Shown here: in pieces, positions 19,601 to 28,640 of the stretch | How positions within the stretch are numbered: the stretch's first letter is position 1 | How the letters are laid out: each line of letters opens with the position of its first letter | NCBI RefSeq assembly: GCF_000210295.1 | Contig: NC_026741.1 | Span: forward strand, 186,001-250,000 | Length of the DNA: 64,000 nt | From: Trypanosoma brucei gambiense DAL972 | Lineage: Eukaryota; Euglenozoa; Kinetoplastea; Trypanosomatida; Trypanosomatidae | Direction: 5' to 3' | Notes under the pieces: model-generated | The model's input: the letters and a program-made list of their open reading frames with translations, nothing else | Databases searched by the model: none | Told to the model about the DNA's origin: nothing | Made by a program: the position numbers and the translations under genes

Positions 19601-21567
19601 GGCCCAACGTCTTTTACCTCCATGCAGCATTCAATAGTGGGTTTGTTCCGATAATTGTTCTGGTCAGTTCGCTTTTCCTCCTTCTTTCGTTCGTCTTCCT
19701 CCTCTTCTGACAGACCCTGCTCTTTCTTCTGCTTCCGCTGCAGAGTAAACAACAACGACTGCTTTCCCCCGCCGTCCTGCAAGCGTCCATCCTCGTAGAG
19801 CACGTACCCCTTGGTAAACTTTTCCTGCTCCTTATTGTTTTCCCCTGTGCCAGCGTGGATGTCCCATCGTTCGGGGTCCCACGCGTCGGTTGCCCCATGA
19901 CAATGCATAAGAAGCATTTCCGACGACCGTACCAACAGCTTCCGCTGAATAAGCCCATGGTATGAACTATCACACACCGCAAAGTCATTTGTTCCTTCCA
20001 CGAGTACAGCAGCAGGGTTGTGACGGACCTTCGTTACCGCACGAACATAACCTAAGCGCCGCAACATTGATGGAAAGGGTTCTACCACACAATCGTCAAA
20101 CACTGCCACGCCACTGCGTTCACTATCCTCACCGCAGTCCTGATCACACAACCCGCGGAGCTTTTCTTCCATGCATTCCGTAAGAGCATCTGTAAAGACC
20201 GACCAACTAATAACCCCCTTCTGCTCTGTATCAAATATATCAAAGCCCTGCATTGCAACCCGCCGGCACTCTTCCAGGAGAGAAACAGCCTCCTGAAGAA
20301 GAGAGTGGAGGGCTTCGTAACGAGGTGACACCAGAGGAGAAACATTGTGAAGTGAATTACTTCCAGAGTCTCCCATGACAACCGAAAGGCTAACCTCTGT
20401 CCTCGGTGTTGAGCCTCCGGCACAACTGGCACCCTGATTTGTTTGCTGAGACTTCACGCTGAATGCTTCCGCGGGAAAGCGGTCAAGGTAGTGCAAACGA
20501 AACAAGGCCCTGCTCAGCACGTACACAAAAACCGGAAGCGGTAGTACAAGGTTATCGGCATCTGTAACTAAGTGTGTGTGTCCGACTTTCTCACCTGCCT
20601 CATTTAAGCAGCTGCCGATCCCGTCGTGCAAGTCAAGATCCCGCATGTTCCTCGGTTTCGGTGCATTGCGTAAGTTTACCATGAGTTCCTTTGTTCCGGC
20701 GTCAGGAAACTGTCTCGATACCACTGCAGTGAAAGTATCATTCGGGCGGGCCTTTCGCTTAGCCCTCAGCTCAAAAATCCTCTGCTGAACGTAACGATCA
20801 TATATCCAAGTACACAACATTGCCTTCGTTTGCGAAGGAACATCCATCATACTCTTGACTGACTCCTCAACGGAAACATCCGATGACGATTGGTCGTCTA
20901 AACTCTGCCAGGCCCGATCCGTTCCACCATCAGCGTTCGCACCGTCGTCTTCGCTCCTCACAGATGCTTGGTAAGATGGGGCCTTCGACCCCTGCCGCCC
21001 ACGATGGGATCTATCCAAATGCTGCTCACCATACCGCATCTCCCTCTCGACGTGATTAACCAGCTTCTGCATGTCATTCAGGTCCCCGTGATTAAGAATG
21101 GCAGCGTGGGCCACGAATGACAACTTCAGCTTGTCGAGGTCTGTTGTCGCTAAATCTAATACCGACAGGGTGGAAGGATTGCGGTAAGCACCGAGGGAAC
21201 GAAAGGACTTTCTAGTGATGCGTGATTGCTTGGGGCGCCGCTTTAAGGGAGGCACCAGCGACTTGGACGACCACAAGCCGTCCTTCGGTTGTTCATCGGC
21301 GTCTGTGAAACTCACGAAAGGCACCGAAACGCTTCGGTTACGCACAGCATGTGACCCTGAAGGACTCGCAGGTGCACGGCTAATCGACTCCCCCTCCTCA
21401 GCCAACTTGGTGTCGGCTGCAGGGGAAGAAAATTCTGCGAAGCAGGACTTCGTCTCTGCCTCGTCATCGCCATGACTTGCTGCGGCGTTTACTTCGAAGT
21501 CCAGTGAAACTCCTACAGTGCTGCCGCGAGCTGAATTGGGCCCAGCGGAACCAGTTAATGTAGACAT
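13606..21567 (-). CDS. Giant EF-hand/WD40-repeat protein, 2653 aa
   Basis: The largest gene in the window, from an ATG at 21567. The first ~250 residues are polar. At about 440-465 a degenerate EF-hand is seen (GFDIFDTEQKGVISW; the last loop position is not Glu). From about 640 onward there are many WD40-like blades, including LTTSSLDGAIVLSR, VDTSGHIKVWSL, DCRVWDCQSSKLV and, near residue 1970, GVLYVGSADGSVSVW. They suggest at least two beta-propellers separated by charged linkers, with a long low-complexity C-terminus. EF-hand plus WD40 is the layout of WDR49/WDR64/EFCAB8-type proteins, which are tied to cilia; a flagellar role is therefore plausible but inferred. No membrane segment or catalytic motif. 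Blade count and boundaries need a profile search. Confidence 0.85.
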   Translation of the reverse strand: MSTLTGSAGPNSARGSTVGVSLDFEVNAAASHGDDEAETKSCFAEFSSPAADTKLAEEGESISRAPASPSGSHAVRNRSVSVPFVSFTDADEQPKDGLWSSKSLVPPLKRRPKQSRITRKSFRSLGAYRNPSTLSVLDLATTDLDKLKLSFVAHAAILNHGDLNDMQKLVNHVEREMRYGEQHLDRSHRGRQGSKAPSYQASVRSEDDGANADGGTDRAWQSLDDQSSSDVSVEESVKSMMDVPSQTKAMLCTWIYDRYVQQRIFELRAKRKARPNDTFTAVVSRQFPDAGTKELMVNLRNAPKPRNMRDLDLHDGIGSCLNEAGEKVGHTHLVTDADNLVLPLPVFVYVLSRALFRLHYLDRFPAEAFSVKSQQTNQGASCAGGSTPRTEVSLSVVMGDSGSNSLHNVSPLVSPRYEALHSLLQEAVSLLEECRRVAMQGFDIFDTEQKGVISWSVFTDALTECMEEKLRGLCDQDCGEDSERSGVAVFDDCVVEPFPSMLRRLGYVRAVTKVRHNPAAVLVEGTNDFAVCDSSYHGLIQRKLLVRSSEMLLMHCHGATDAWDPERWDIHAGTGENNKEQEKFTKGYVLYEDGRLQDGGGKQSLLFTLQRKQKKEQGLSEEEEDERKKEEKRTDQNNYRNKPTIECCMEVKDVGPNLPKTIITLTNDLIIRFYNMDQHIWVVPESLTMNVKETICAMDWCAAAADENLPLKGFLFVGTRSGKVIKLDLQAILRRMISAQTSTSDIMTTGIVAASTVRDRFERRVVQEQKIHSEVVTSVCLTASDMLLTSSLDGAIVLSRASTMTLVRSFRLETGGGVRLAYITPTGNAIVTLSSSNRVSLWGTSHQSSRVDFYDPISPHYFQIASFIVDESLEQLTTVDTSGHIKVWSLRTALVKFSFYAVSEECMNSLGFLSEENMGPNNGFRLFDVDDTGNKRLRVAGDTGSRALAAILQTSFAKLEDDQKRRSLHPIRTVAYDSYTRRLFVSGAKNNLVCVFISGSVAMKTHSSPPLYVGMCERNRWLVSVSPTDCRVWDCQSSKLVVGFKVNNPEFLMARLALTFASRSNLPTDAQLANAAADLERYKLDECKQPLPTINDVIRVATERADLARRENSRAMVAQKHEASTARDAGGGSRPSPESNHQTARGLPTPRFAAAAAAGADNSGEDDVSSKQMATHRVICAHVDAQERFVFYALGSGDVRMHRIKSGQLVKTLLTMSPSTELIYAAVLQCRHMYTYTRNPGENRHNQDCDDVKSPDGYVGAHVGVHDVAFVLQRLLREGHKLPLERSKTSSVHREVVGMMTPRNSHELCVVYVDGVIRFFPLLGSSVHAHRIIIPEFLVSKALSYLRMENTLMRKEAANRSGRTTRCTESEAAEAYRNVMVEADAVSFITVSHALNLVCLVQVNGRVSLMGMGSAVGMALQVFYVASEVSTISFLGGYPCLVVGEVQGTVGFYLLKGASFLDLFDNFYKALLLYRRQQQASLHEPSVELFNVDKLTESSVESTNQHGLNSTPCVWWFRVPGAPTTLHFDPHCCSLYVGTQQGFVTSYLVRNLIVAANLHPASLSGRSPSLMSRGRMSVQGQSGSAEVELCNVLLVFFNLTPDRVMRTINRQRNDLAFLNRRRRSLVSGSAATVQPTATDDSTDEGNAPSVPKPVSSSRSTSLGTLRLPKGSSNPELDGQSERPQTAVPLQSWRPSLLWIYDSCRSLFHPHPTSTSTFRGPSEPTFSLLDLATVTLSDLLLGAAILHYVLQLMQTQRSGQPSSTDYGAMDGDQTTKCAAMINSQDLRHIRQCILEELHHRKSMFEEINSSHPTSTNRVSNCHIEEFVETIAASGELEEGPAPITGDWVELLFRRHAVNTVSSSPLTLLSMEAIIERARRERRERVRILMKYVDERRLLARGGTDHREGGASSRWQHKSISVNWNAFLEGAPPDCITEALRRCHEGASRDEEVFFSEDNNAVQCITTRRNGVLYVGSADGSVSVWTPYACARLQEFSPCNPLDAGIRRIGEFVKTQFTKQWKSAENLRQRKAYASGTNKQKLHEAMMRNITLKYRVALLKQGAKRGGGSGVYNSPGGGNSSGADGRKQASPRRAMSHVGFQSLGSMPTTLHNEMQNLIKKPKELLMAALPIDESEMDSKGIIMEDLYFLPMQMSVLSELEDLDGKAYAAAVDLSVARLLRDVCCSDGQGLDPFPSARYSGVLDRVKLNADESQTFAGAGPPLSATDVKRGGEAESAIDTSISFFISSHEKHMTSFYVEAKRKLDDGEYTSQHGNSLSRTGHSVTFISLHSKLQRPPFSFSRTQDAKESLPSTPDGETAVTASLPQFAQAGVVGRPGVIVVALSERREGQLNPQFEFDLPQLAANSQWIALEEALKLYINSSDGALTMDSFQCVSISPSPYLGRGQRVGDVSRGSVQVPPIAGILPSILTKETPLRCGDMGKGVTTLADPLLVMSPSNVEEDLGLLQSEGEPQHLDRTRLRRGSSQYLNANANENTAIGKRCSFFFTETHDLRSPTKTPSAISTTAIGGKWSEAHLKPFHEVESRRPRPHLDDVAESGRGSMHPTMNIRWTLESKQQNQRAKLSRTGRTVLTPPRSTRDSRPRNYQQPLRANGTTTLGNEWGVNPQGFEKEGNSNAVDGRAGVTSPNPRIPQPCRP

Positions 21568-22510
21568 GTTATTTCCTTTTTTTTTTTGGCGGTGAATGTA
21601 ACCTTAATGCCACGGGGAACAGCGAAGGTCACACGAATAATCTCTGCCACCTACAGAAGGCAATAAAGAATGTGAAATAGAGGTGGCAATAAGGAAACAA
21701 CAAAACAAAATGCGTTTGAAGAAGGCACGATAATAACAATGACTTGGGAATTTTTTTTAACCGATAAAGCAACACGACTAAAAAAAAAAACTCCTCCATA
21801 ACTCACTTGATTACCACTGCACACCTAAGTAGCATTGGAAAAGAACGTAATAACAGCAGTCCAGATAAAACTTTTCGAACTTCTCTCTAGCAGGCTAGAG
21901 GTTCACAACCCATCGTGCCACACTCACTCCGGTGCTCAGTTTCACTTTATGTACGCACTCACATAGCAAATAAAAAATTTAAGCGCTGCACTCGGCCAAT
22001 CCAAGCGGGAATAGCCTGGTTAACGGAAGTGGAGCACGCACATTGGCCGAGTTGAAACAAAAAAGATAACAAACGAAACGAGTGGGCAAACAAATGGTAA
22101 AGTAATGCAGGAAATTAGAAAGAAATAACATACGAAATAGAAAAGGTGAAGGAAGGAAGAAGTTCACCTCGCTCGGAAAGGAAAGAGAAAACACTAATCC
22201 AAAAAGAGGGTCAGTTCAAAAAGAACGGGAAGACTAATCGTCACATACCAAGTCCTTGTTCCCCTCCTCCTCCCTCCATGGCTTCACAAAGGAGGGTTAG
22301 CTTCCCACCCACCCGCCTCCGAAACAAGATGAAATAAGCACCGAAAAGGTACGCACATCAAACAAGTGTTGAGAACGGCGATTCATGTAACTATAAGAAA
22401 GACATATGTCCATCAAACATGAGATTGTTACCAAACACACATATGCGTGCATGCCCCCAAAAAGGAGGAAAAAAGCATGTCGCATGCAAGCAAGAAGCAG
22501 AAAAAATACG
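21568..22510. other. Spacer between MCD and WD40 genes
   Basis: Contains a bulged hairpin at 21877-21904 (GAAC/GTTC outer and CTCTAG/CTAGAG inner stems, CAGG loop), poly-A and poly-T runs, and on the minus strand a G-rich stretch near 22300-22320 with only three GGG runs. No gene seen. Confidence 0.6.
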
Positions 22511-24727
22511 TTAGGATATGTTGAGGAGTCGAATAACATCATCCCCAATAGGCACACTTCGTTGCATCCCATAGGCCTTTACACGCTCATCCACACAAGC
22601 GGGTTCGTAGAGGTAATTCACCATTACAGTGGCACTCTGTCTGCTACCATCCGCAGTGCAGTTGGCAAGAAAATTCAGTCGGAACATGGTGGCCCCGTTC
22701 GATATATGAAAGTTCCCTACCGGATCGATAATACGATTACGGTGCTTCTCCTTATACAAATAGTGCGCTACCGAGCGGAGAAGCGGTTTCTCAACGGTAC
22801 GTGTAAACTCACTATCATTCCACCATGGTGAAATGACATCCTCATCTGCTTTGCCGGGGGCACCGCTCTCACCGGTGCCATCCTCCTCAGGGGACCCAAA
22901 AAGAGCCAACAGATACTGCATGGTGACAAGGTTAGCAGCATCTTCATTCCCCTCACGTAGGTGGTAGTGAAGTCGTGAAATAAAGTGCCCACAACCCCTC
23001 CCTCTGTGATGTGACAAACCGAGGACGGCGCCGCGAAGTATTGAAAAAAGCTCCGCCGCCTTGGGTTTCGAGCATTCTCCGAAAATTCGAGGCTGCGCAA
23101 ATTTTTTCGAGGAAGAACACAACGAAATGCTTCCGCTGCGCATTTCCACCTGTTGCTGAAGCTTTGCCACCTCTCCAACCAACCATCTTAAGTACCCAGG
23201 GACGGGAGAAATTGTGGAAAATGTGGTAATAGGTGAGAGGCCGGCACAATGACGCTCGCCGTTGAGTCGTGCTTCAATTTCCCGCACTACACGTTTGATG
23301 AGCATATTTCCAAGGTTAACACCACGTAGTGCTGACTGCACTGAGTTGATACTGTAAAACATGGAAGTGTCTACGTCCTCTACAGGATCATGCTTTCGTG
23401 CCCCTGAACAAGCATCGGCCACCTCACCATTGGCAGCCCCCAATTGGTCGCTTTGGCGCTCCTGAACGCTTGGAGGGTGGGGACGACCTAAAATAATGTC
23501 GACGGAGCGGGCAATACCACGCGTAAGGGCCACTTGTACAGCAATTAGGGGTTCCTCCACAACCGCCGGGTGAAAAAACGCGAAGATGTGTCTATTTTTC
23601 GCAGGCTGCAACCGCTGCTTCATATCCACAAGACCCCCAACAAAGGGATGAACGCTTTCGGCGGCCATCACCTTCTCAAGCAGAAGAGGTGGGGTAGTAC
23701 GCCACGTGAGTTCCTCCATAACAAGCCACTGCTTCGAGAAAAAATCGCCGAAAAGGTACTCCAGCGACACGTCAATAGATGAGACATGATGCTGACGGAG
23801 GAGCCAAAGTTCAAGCTCTCTATTCGTAGTCAGTGGACCACTGTTTGGAGGTGAATCGATTACTTGACGCGACGACTGGCGCTCATGTTGACGCTTCAAC
23901 TCGGCCTGAAGCTGTGCCACCTGGCAATGGCACCTCTTTTGAAAATACATTACACATCGACGCAAATCCATCAGTCTGCGCACTCCACGCTCCACAGAAG
24001 CAGATTGCTTAAACCACATGTAATACACAGGAGAACCCGCATGTAGTGCAGCAACGCATTGCCGAAGCAAATTGTTCTTAGCCTTAACAAGCTTGGAGGA
24101 CAAAACAGCAGCACCCACACCGCTGCGGTTCTCTTCCCTAAAGCAACTTTCCGCTGACACGGTCGCAGAACATCCACCAGCGATAAATTGACCCGATTGA
24201 GCGTTGAGGTCCTCGATATTTTGAATGGTATTGTTAAGCTGCGCCACCGCTGCTTGTACCTCTACGATATCGACGTCAAGCTCCATCAGCAGAGCAACGA
24301 AACTGAAAAACGCATCTTCTTGGTTGGGAGATATGGTCTCACTCAAGTCGAACAGCGTGCTGGGAGGAATGATAGACTCGTATACATCCCACACGGCAGA
24401 CACAACAGATGGCGGTAGCCGCCCTTTCTCTCCAACCAAAACAGATTTCATTTCCTCAACAAGCGTAAATTCAGTATGAGGGTCCCGACCACTGAATACC
24501 GACCCCGACTTTGTCGTTCCATTACTTGCGGGAACTGCCGAACCATCATCACCACCACCCTGCGCTAAGGCCCAAAGCCTCCGACACCAGTTCGCCAGTC
24601 GGTCCTCTGACAGTTGTAGTGTGACATCCGTTGCGTTGTACCGATGTGACACCCATGATATGTTGTCTAAGTGAAAAGGGAACCTCATACGCCTGGAGCA
24701 ATAAGGGCGCCGGACTAAGGTCAACAT
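22511..24727 (-). CDS. MLYCD: Malonyl-CoA decarboxylase, probably mitochondrial
   Basis: 738 aa from an ATG at 24727, 62 nt after a predicted splice acceptor. The family is recognised over residues about 325-730 by blocks matching animal MCD: FFSKQWLVMEELTW (329-342), AESVHPF and DMKQRL (356-373), FFHPAVVEEPL (384-394), FYSINS (457-462), LIKRVVREIE (476-485), STISPVPGY (504-512) and EKHRNRIIDPVGNFHISNGA (660-679). The catalytic Ser (S507 in SPVPG) and His (H674 in NFH) are kept. The enzyme converts malonyl-CoA to acetyl-CoA and CO2. The N-terminus (MLTLVRRPYCSRRMRF) looks like a mitochondrial presequence. The C-terminus (LLNIS) lacks the peroxisomal SKL of the animal enzyme. It is about 245 residues longer than human MCD, owing to an N-terminal region and inserts at 180-320 and 415-450. 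Confidence 0.9.
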   Translation of the reverse strand: MLTLVRRPYCSRRMRFPFHLDNISWVSHRYNATDVTLQLSEDRLANWCRRLWALAQGGGDDGSAVPASNGTTKSGSVFSGRDPHTEFTLVEEMKSVLVGEKGRLPPSVVSAVWDVYESIIPPSTLFDLSETISPNQEDAFFSFVALLMELDVDIVEVQAAVAQLNNTIQNIEDLNAQSGQFIAGGCSATVSAESCFREENRSGVGAAVLSSKLVKAKNNLLRQCVAALHAGSPVYYMWFKQSASVERGVRRLMDLRRCVMYFQKRCHCQVAQLQAELKRQHERQSSRQVIDSPPNSGPLTTNRELELWLLRQHHVSSIDVSLEYLFGDFFSKQWLVMEELTWRTTPPLLLEKVMAAESVHPFVGGLVDMKQRLQPAKNRHIFAFFHPAVVEEPLIAVQVALTRGIARSVDIILGRPHPPSVQERQSDQLGAANGEVADACSGARKHDPVEDVDTSMFYSINSVQSALRGVNLGNMLIKRVVREIEARLNGERHCAGLSPITTFSTISPVPGYLRWLVGEVAKLQQQVEMRSGSISLCSSSKKFAQPRIFGECSKPKAAELFSILRGAVLGLSHHRGRGCGHFISRLHYHLREGNEDAANLVTMQYLLALFGSPEEDGTGESGAPGKADEDVISPWWNDSEFTRTVEKPLLRSVAHYLYKEKHRNRIIDPVGNFHISNGATMFRLNFLANCTADGSRQSATVMVNYLYEPACVDERVKAYGMQRSVPIGDDVIRLLNIS

Positions 24728-25284
24728 AGTTTTGTTTTAGTCACCCCTTTCGGCAGCAGTGACTTCGGTACGCTGTGCACTTGCTCCCCCTAATTAAAAA
24801 AAAAAAAAGATTGCCCAGCCTTTTGTGTGTGCTGGTGGTCGGTTCCCGCAGCTCTTTGAACCTACTCTCTTCCGTTCCTTCCGGCAGATATTCTCTCAAA
24901 ACTGGCATGCCGGGTAGAAAGGCCATGTTGCCACTCCAAACAAAATAAGGCGGAAAGAAAAGATAAAAGTTACATAAACAAACAGATCCCAACTTGTACG
25001 ACAATGCGAAGATAACGATAAGAGATTCAAAACAAAAATAAGGAACCAACTAGCAAGTAAAAGAAGGCACACACGTCGCATAACACTGTTCGGACGGGGC
25101 CTGAAAACATGTATAAAGATGGTTAGTATGTAAACTTTGTATCTGCCCTTCAACACCAGCCCTCCCAGACTTATGCTGGAGGGCAATCATTCTAACACGG
25201 AGATGTAAGCACCGCTTAGGGGAAACGCTAACGGTGCCTCTATATATCTTCTATATGTGTGCATGGAGAAATTCTTCCGACCGC
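24728..25284. other. Spacer with polypyrimidine acceptor and hairpin
   Basis: On the minus strand a T13 run precedes AATTAG (AG at 24791-24790), the likely acceptor for the MCD gene. A 7-bp hairpin GCCCTCC/GGAGGGC lies at 25159-25184. No gene seen. Confidence 0.6.
24790..24791 (-). other. Predicted trans-splice acceptor of MCD gene
   Basis: Minus strand: a long T run, then AATTAG, 62 nt before the ATG at 24727. Motif-based inference. Confidence 0.7.
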
Positions 25285-27939
25285 TCAGCACTTTCTTTCC
25301 ACACCACCCAAAAGTTTCCCAATCCGAACCAGCAGATCCGCTCGCCGTCCGCTTTCCAGCGCCTCATCGCCGCAGCCACCGTAAGAACAGTCGCGAATGG
25401 TACCCCCAACTGCAGCTGCATGTTCCATACCGGAGCAGTCGCACTGTTCGTTATTATAGCTTCGACTAGCAAGTTGTCGCCACATTAAGTCACTTTTTGT
25501 TAAAGCTGGAGAGGCAAAATAGTCCCTTCCGGAGGGTAAAAGCGATCCACAGTGAAGCGAAGGTCCAAACGGCGCTCTCCACGCATCTTTCACTTCGTCG
25601 TGCACAACCTGCGGCGCTGCCTCGGGTTGTGTTGGCTCATAAATTGAAGGAGGGTGGTGATACGATGGCGTTCTGGCGAAGCGATAATCACAGGGAGCGG
25701 CACGGGAGCTGCCCAACCCAGTTGAGTAGCAGCACCGAACTGCTGAAGAAGATGAAGAAACCGGCACTGAAGAGGTAGCAAAGCCCCACGGCGCGTTGCA
25801 CGAGACCCTTTGTTCCATTGGCATCTGCCACGGTCCTTGCCCAGACTCCTTGCGAGGAAATGCAAGTGACGTCCCCGTTTTAGAGGGGACTAGGGGACGA
25901 GTCATGTCGCCGCATGTCGGTTCCCATGTCTCAACATGAGCTGCGTTAGGAATCGACGGGGCGCAGAGGTGGTACACAGGGCCACGACGATGGCGGCCAT
26001 TACCATTCAGATCCCCACATCCGCCGCTGTTGCTTGCACAAACAGGGGTATAGTCAACAGCTGAAGATGCCCTGGTGCACAAAGATGCGGTTCGATGGGA
26101 GCACCCGTCCCTTTTAGGTCCCACTGCCGCTGCTTTTGGGTTCCCTGGCCGTTTCGAAGCCTCTCGAGTGCGACTACAGCGAGATGAACTTGCGCAGGTA
26201 CCAGGGTTGCGCTCCATCATTGCCTTTCCACCATGACCTTCCCCACCCGCAGCTTTTAAAGTAGACGCCTCCGCCAGGTGCCGTGATCTGCCGTTGCGAA
26301 GGTAAAAAGCCGCCATGCGCTCTGCGTCAACGGAAGCACCGCGTGTCTGCCCCCTTGGTGCCCTAGATCCACTCCCACCTCCTTCTGTAGGTGCGTACGG
26401 GTCAACATAAGTTCGAGCCGGTTCAGCCACATGGATAGCAGCGGTGGCGCGACTTGGCTTTTTCCCTATGTGATTCGAACAGCAGCCACGCAAACACTCA
26501 CGTTCTGCGCAGCGGTTAACGTCAGTGCCAACTGCGGCGGCAGAGCCAGTAGTGTTATTATCATCAACGACAGCGACAGGAGTTACCGTAGTAAGTGTTG
26601 GTGGTTTTGCTGCACGCACCTTGCGAACAGATGCCCCACGCCGCCTCGGTACGGCACTGCATCCTGAAACTTTCAATGCTAACCGACGGCCAACAGTCTT
26701 ACAGGGGCACCCCTCTTGTCGGCCGTCGTGTTCAAGGCTGCTGCGGAAACTCGAGGGAAAATGGGAGGGCCCACCAGCGGATGAAACCGACAAGGAGGAC
26801 GGCTGCCGATGTTCTAAGGCCTTTTTGGTAGTAGCATGCAGTGCAGCTTCGTAGCGGTTACGCAACTCCAACAACTTAGCCTTCTCTCTGCTCAATGCCT
26901 CACCAGAAGCTGAGCCTATCCGAAAAACGTTTTGCCGTTGTACCCCTTCCATCCGAGCAACCTCAGCATCGACCAACTTGATTTGACGAAGAAGGCAACG
27001 CCGCCGCCTCTCGGTTGCACACGATCTTGCCACAGCAGGTTTCCGCTGCCCGTCCGCTTCCACACATGTGACATCCTCACGCTCAGAAACACAGCTTACT
27101 ACTCTCTCAACGTGCCCCATACTGTTGGGCCTCTCCGGGGTGTTTGCGCAACTCCATAACCTTCTGTTGCTGTCACCGGAATTGGTGCCGACTTCGTCAA
27201 GAGAATCATCGGAACTAACGGTGTTACTACCATCACGCACCGCTGCTTCTGCTGCACCCGGTGGCGGCGCAGAACTAACTACTGTCAAATTTATGTCGTT
27301 GCCGCCACTGGCTGTTTTGAGGGGTGACATGAAAATAACTGCGGGTGGCAGTTGTGGAGGGTGGCACTTATTGAAACCACTATCATTGTCCCCGGAATCA
27401 CCAATGCCGCCGTGGTTCAATTCATCCTTGCTTGACCCAACGGCTCTCTCCTCGGGTGGGCAGCTCTGCTTTGTAGGAGCTACACCATGGTTTGAAGAAT
27501 CACATCTCCCCGTCGCCGGGGACACTGACGCCTGTAGTGGTGGCTTTAGTGCCGAGGAGTGTTTTGCACGACTGTTAGTTTGGCGTCCATTGGCATCCCC
27601 GCCTGCTGTGCAGCTAACGGAAAAAGGCAACACTTTCCGCACGCCGCACAGAACGGACTCGCCGCCACACTTCCCTTCCACCGCCGGCTGCTGTTGGATT
27701 TGTTGTTCTGGACTCCCCGCCAAGTTGTGGGTTCCGCGGATGGTATCCCCTATATCTTTCCAATCATCTGCAGGAGGGTCAGTGTTCCATAGTGACGATG
27801 ATGATGAAAGGGAACACATTCCGGAAAGCGCTGTGGAACGAGGGGGTGAGGCGCTTACCGTTGCAACGTTTGTAAACGTGGATCGGGCGCATGTGGTCAC
27901 CGTGCTACTCGGCTGAGAAAGGACAGTAACACTGTGCAT
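25285..27939 (-). CDS. Hypothetical low-complexity protein, 884 aa
   Basis: Not recognised. The frame opens with an ATG at 27939 and is uninterrupted for 884 codons. The sequence is rich in Ser, Gly, Pro, Arg and Cys, and mostly looks disordered. One segment at about 315-378 (RRCLLRQIKLVDAEVARMEG, and later REKAKLLELRNRYEAAL) is predicted helical, probably a short coiled coil. The central and C-terminal parts are basic, with many RR and KK pairs and Cys/His scattered without a regular finger pattern. There are no membrane segments or signal peptide. A long antisense ORF overlaps the 5' half but is a shadow of biased codon use. Function unknown; a cytoskeletal or scaffold role would be a guess. 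Confidence 0.75.
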   Translation of the reverse strand: MHSVTVLSQPSSTVTTCARSTFTNVATVSASPPRSTALSGMCSLSSSSSLWNTDPPADDWKDIGDTIRGTHNLAGSPEQQIQQQPAVEGKCGGESVLCGVRKVLPFSVSCTAGGDANGRQTNSRAKHSSALKPPLQASVSPATGRCDSSNHGVAPTKQSCPPEERAVGSSKDELNHGGIGDSGDNDSGFNKCHPPQLPPAVIFMSPLKTASGGNDINLTVVSSAPPPGAAEAAVRDGSNTVSSDDSLDEVGTNSGDSNRRLWSCANTPERPNSMGHVERVVSCVSEREDVTCVEADGQRKPAVARSCATERRRRCLLRQIKLVDAEVARMEGVQRQNVFRIGSASGEALSREKAKLLELRNRYEAALHATTKKALEHRQPSSLSVSSAGGPSHFPSSFRSSLEHDGRQEGCPCKTVGRRLALKVSGCSAVPRRRGASVRKVRAAKPPTLTTVTPVAVVDDNNTTGSAAAVGTDVNRCAERECLRGCCSNHIGKKPSRATAAIHVAEPARTYVDPYAPTEGGGSGSRAPRGQTRGASVDAERMAAFYLRNGRSRHLAEASTLKAAGGEGHGGKAMMERNPGTCASSSRCSRTREASKRPGNPKAAAVGPKRDGCSHRTASLCTRASSAVDYTPVCASNSGGCGDLNGNGRHRRGPVYHLCAPSIPNAAHVETWEPTCGDMTRPLVPSKTGTSLAFPRKESGQGPWQMPMEQRVSCNAPWGFATSSVPVSSSSSAVRCCYSTGLGSSRAAPCDYRFARTPSYHHPPSIYEPTQPEAAPQVVHDEVKDAWRAPFGPSLHCGSLLPSGRDYFASPALTKSDLMWRQLASRSYNNEQCDCSGMEHAAAVGGTIRDCSYGGCGDEALESGRRADLLVRIGKLLGGVERKC

Positions 27940-28640
27940 CCTTCTACGATCAGCTTCTTACTTTACGGAAGGTTAACAAATTTGTGAGGATAAGGCATCA
28001 GGCGGAGCCAAACTGGTGCAGCACAGAGAAAGAAAGAAAACAGAGCTTGCAGTGGGAAATTATCACTACACACGAAACATTAATCTCTTTGCAACCACGC
28101 CGCTCAGACGAAGCAGCTTCAGGTGCGACTGGACAATCTCGCCCTCGTAACGAGTCGTAGGAAGTTCTATTTGACCTACGAAGCACACATACACGCAGAG
28201 AGAGGACGGTACGCTCAGTCCCACCACCTTTTTGCAGAAGTCGAGTCAGCAGTAGATTGCGCCGAACAGAGAATTTTTACACATGGAAATAGGAAAATAG
28301 CCACTTATTTCTTTCTATGCAACCGAACTCGTCCCCCACCACTACCACCACCACCACCCCCCCCCCCCGCGCCTGCAGTCTCTGATCTATTTTTCCTCAC
28401 CCTCATCCACACAAATTCGACGCTTCCTTATTCACATGCCGACTGTAGACTCAGCATCTAACGGATTCCCTCCCAATCCTCTGCACATTTCACTGCCAAC
28501 TCCACTCTTTCCGCATTGGCAAACATGCACTTGAAGGAAGAAGAGAGGAAAGGGGTACAAATATACATACACACACCAAAGCTCTACCAGCTGTAATCAA
28601 CAAAACCCCTCATCCATAGCTCACTATACAACTTCGCTCC
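27940..28640. other. Spacer; 3' flank of centrin
   Basis: A CCA-repeat followed by a C13 run (28335-28372) makes the RNA strand very G-rich here. The hairpin that encloses the centrin stop codon extends into this spacer (28630-28656). No gene seen. Confidence 0.6.

Noticed and set aside
27068..27916. 282-codon plus-strand ORF
   Set aside because: Lies fully antisense within the 884-aa minus gene and against the direction of the whole cluster; composition is that of a mirror frame.
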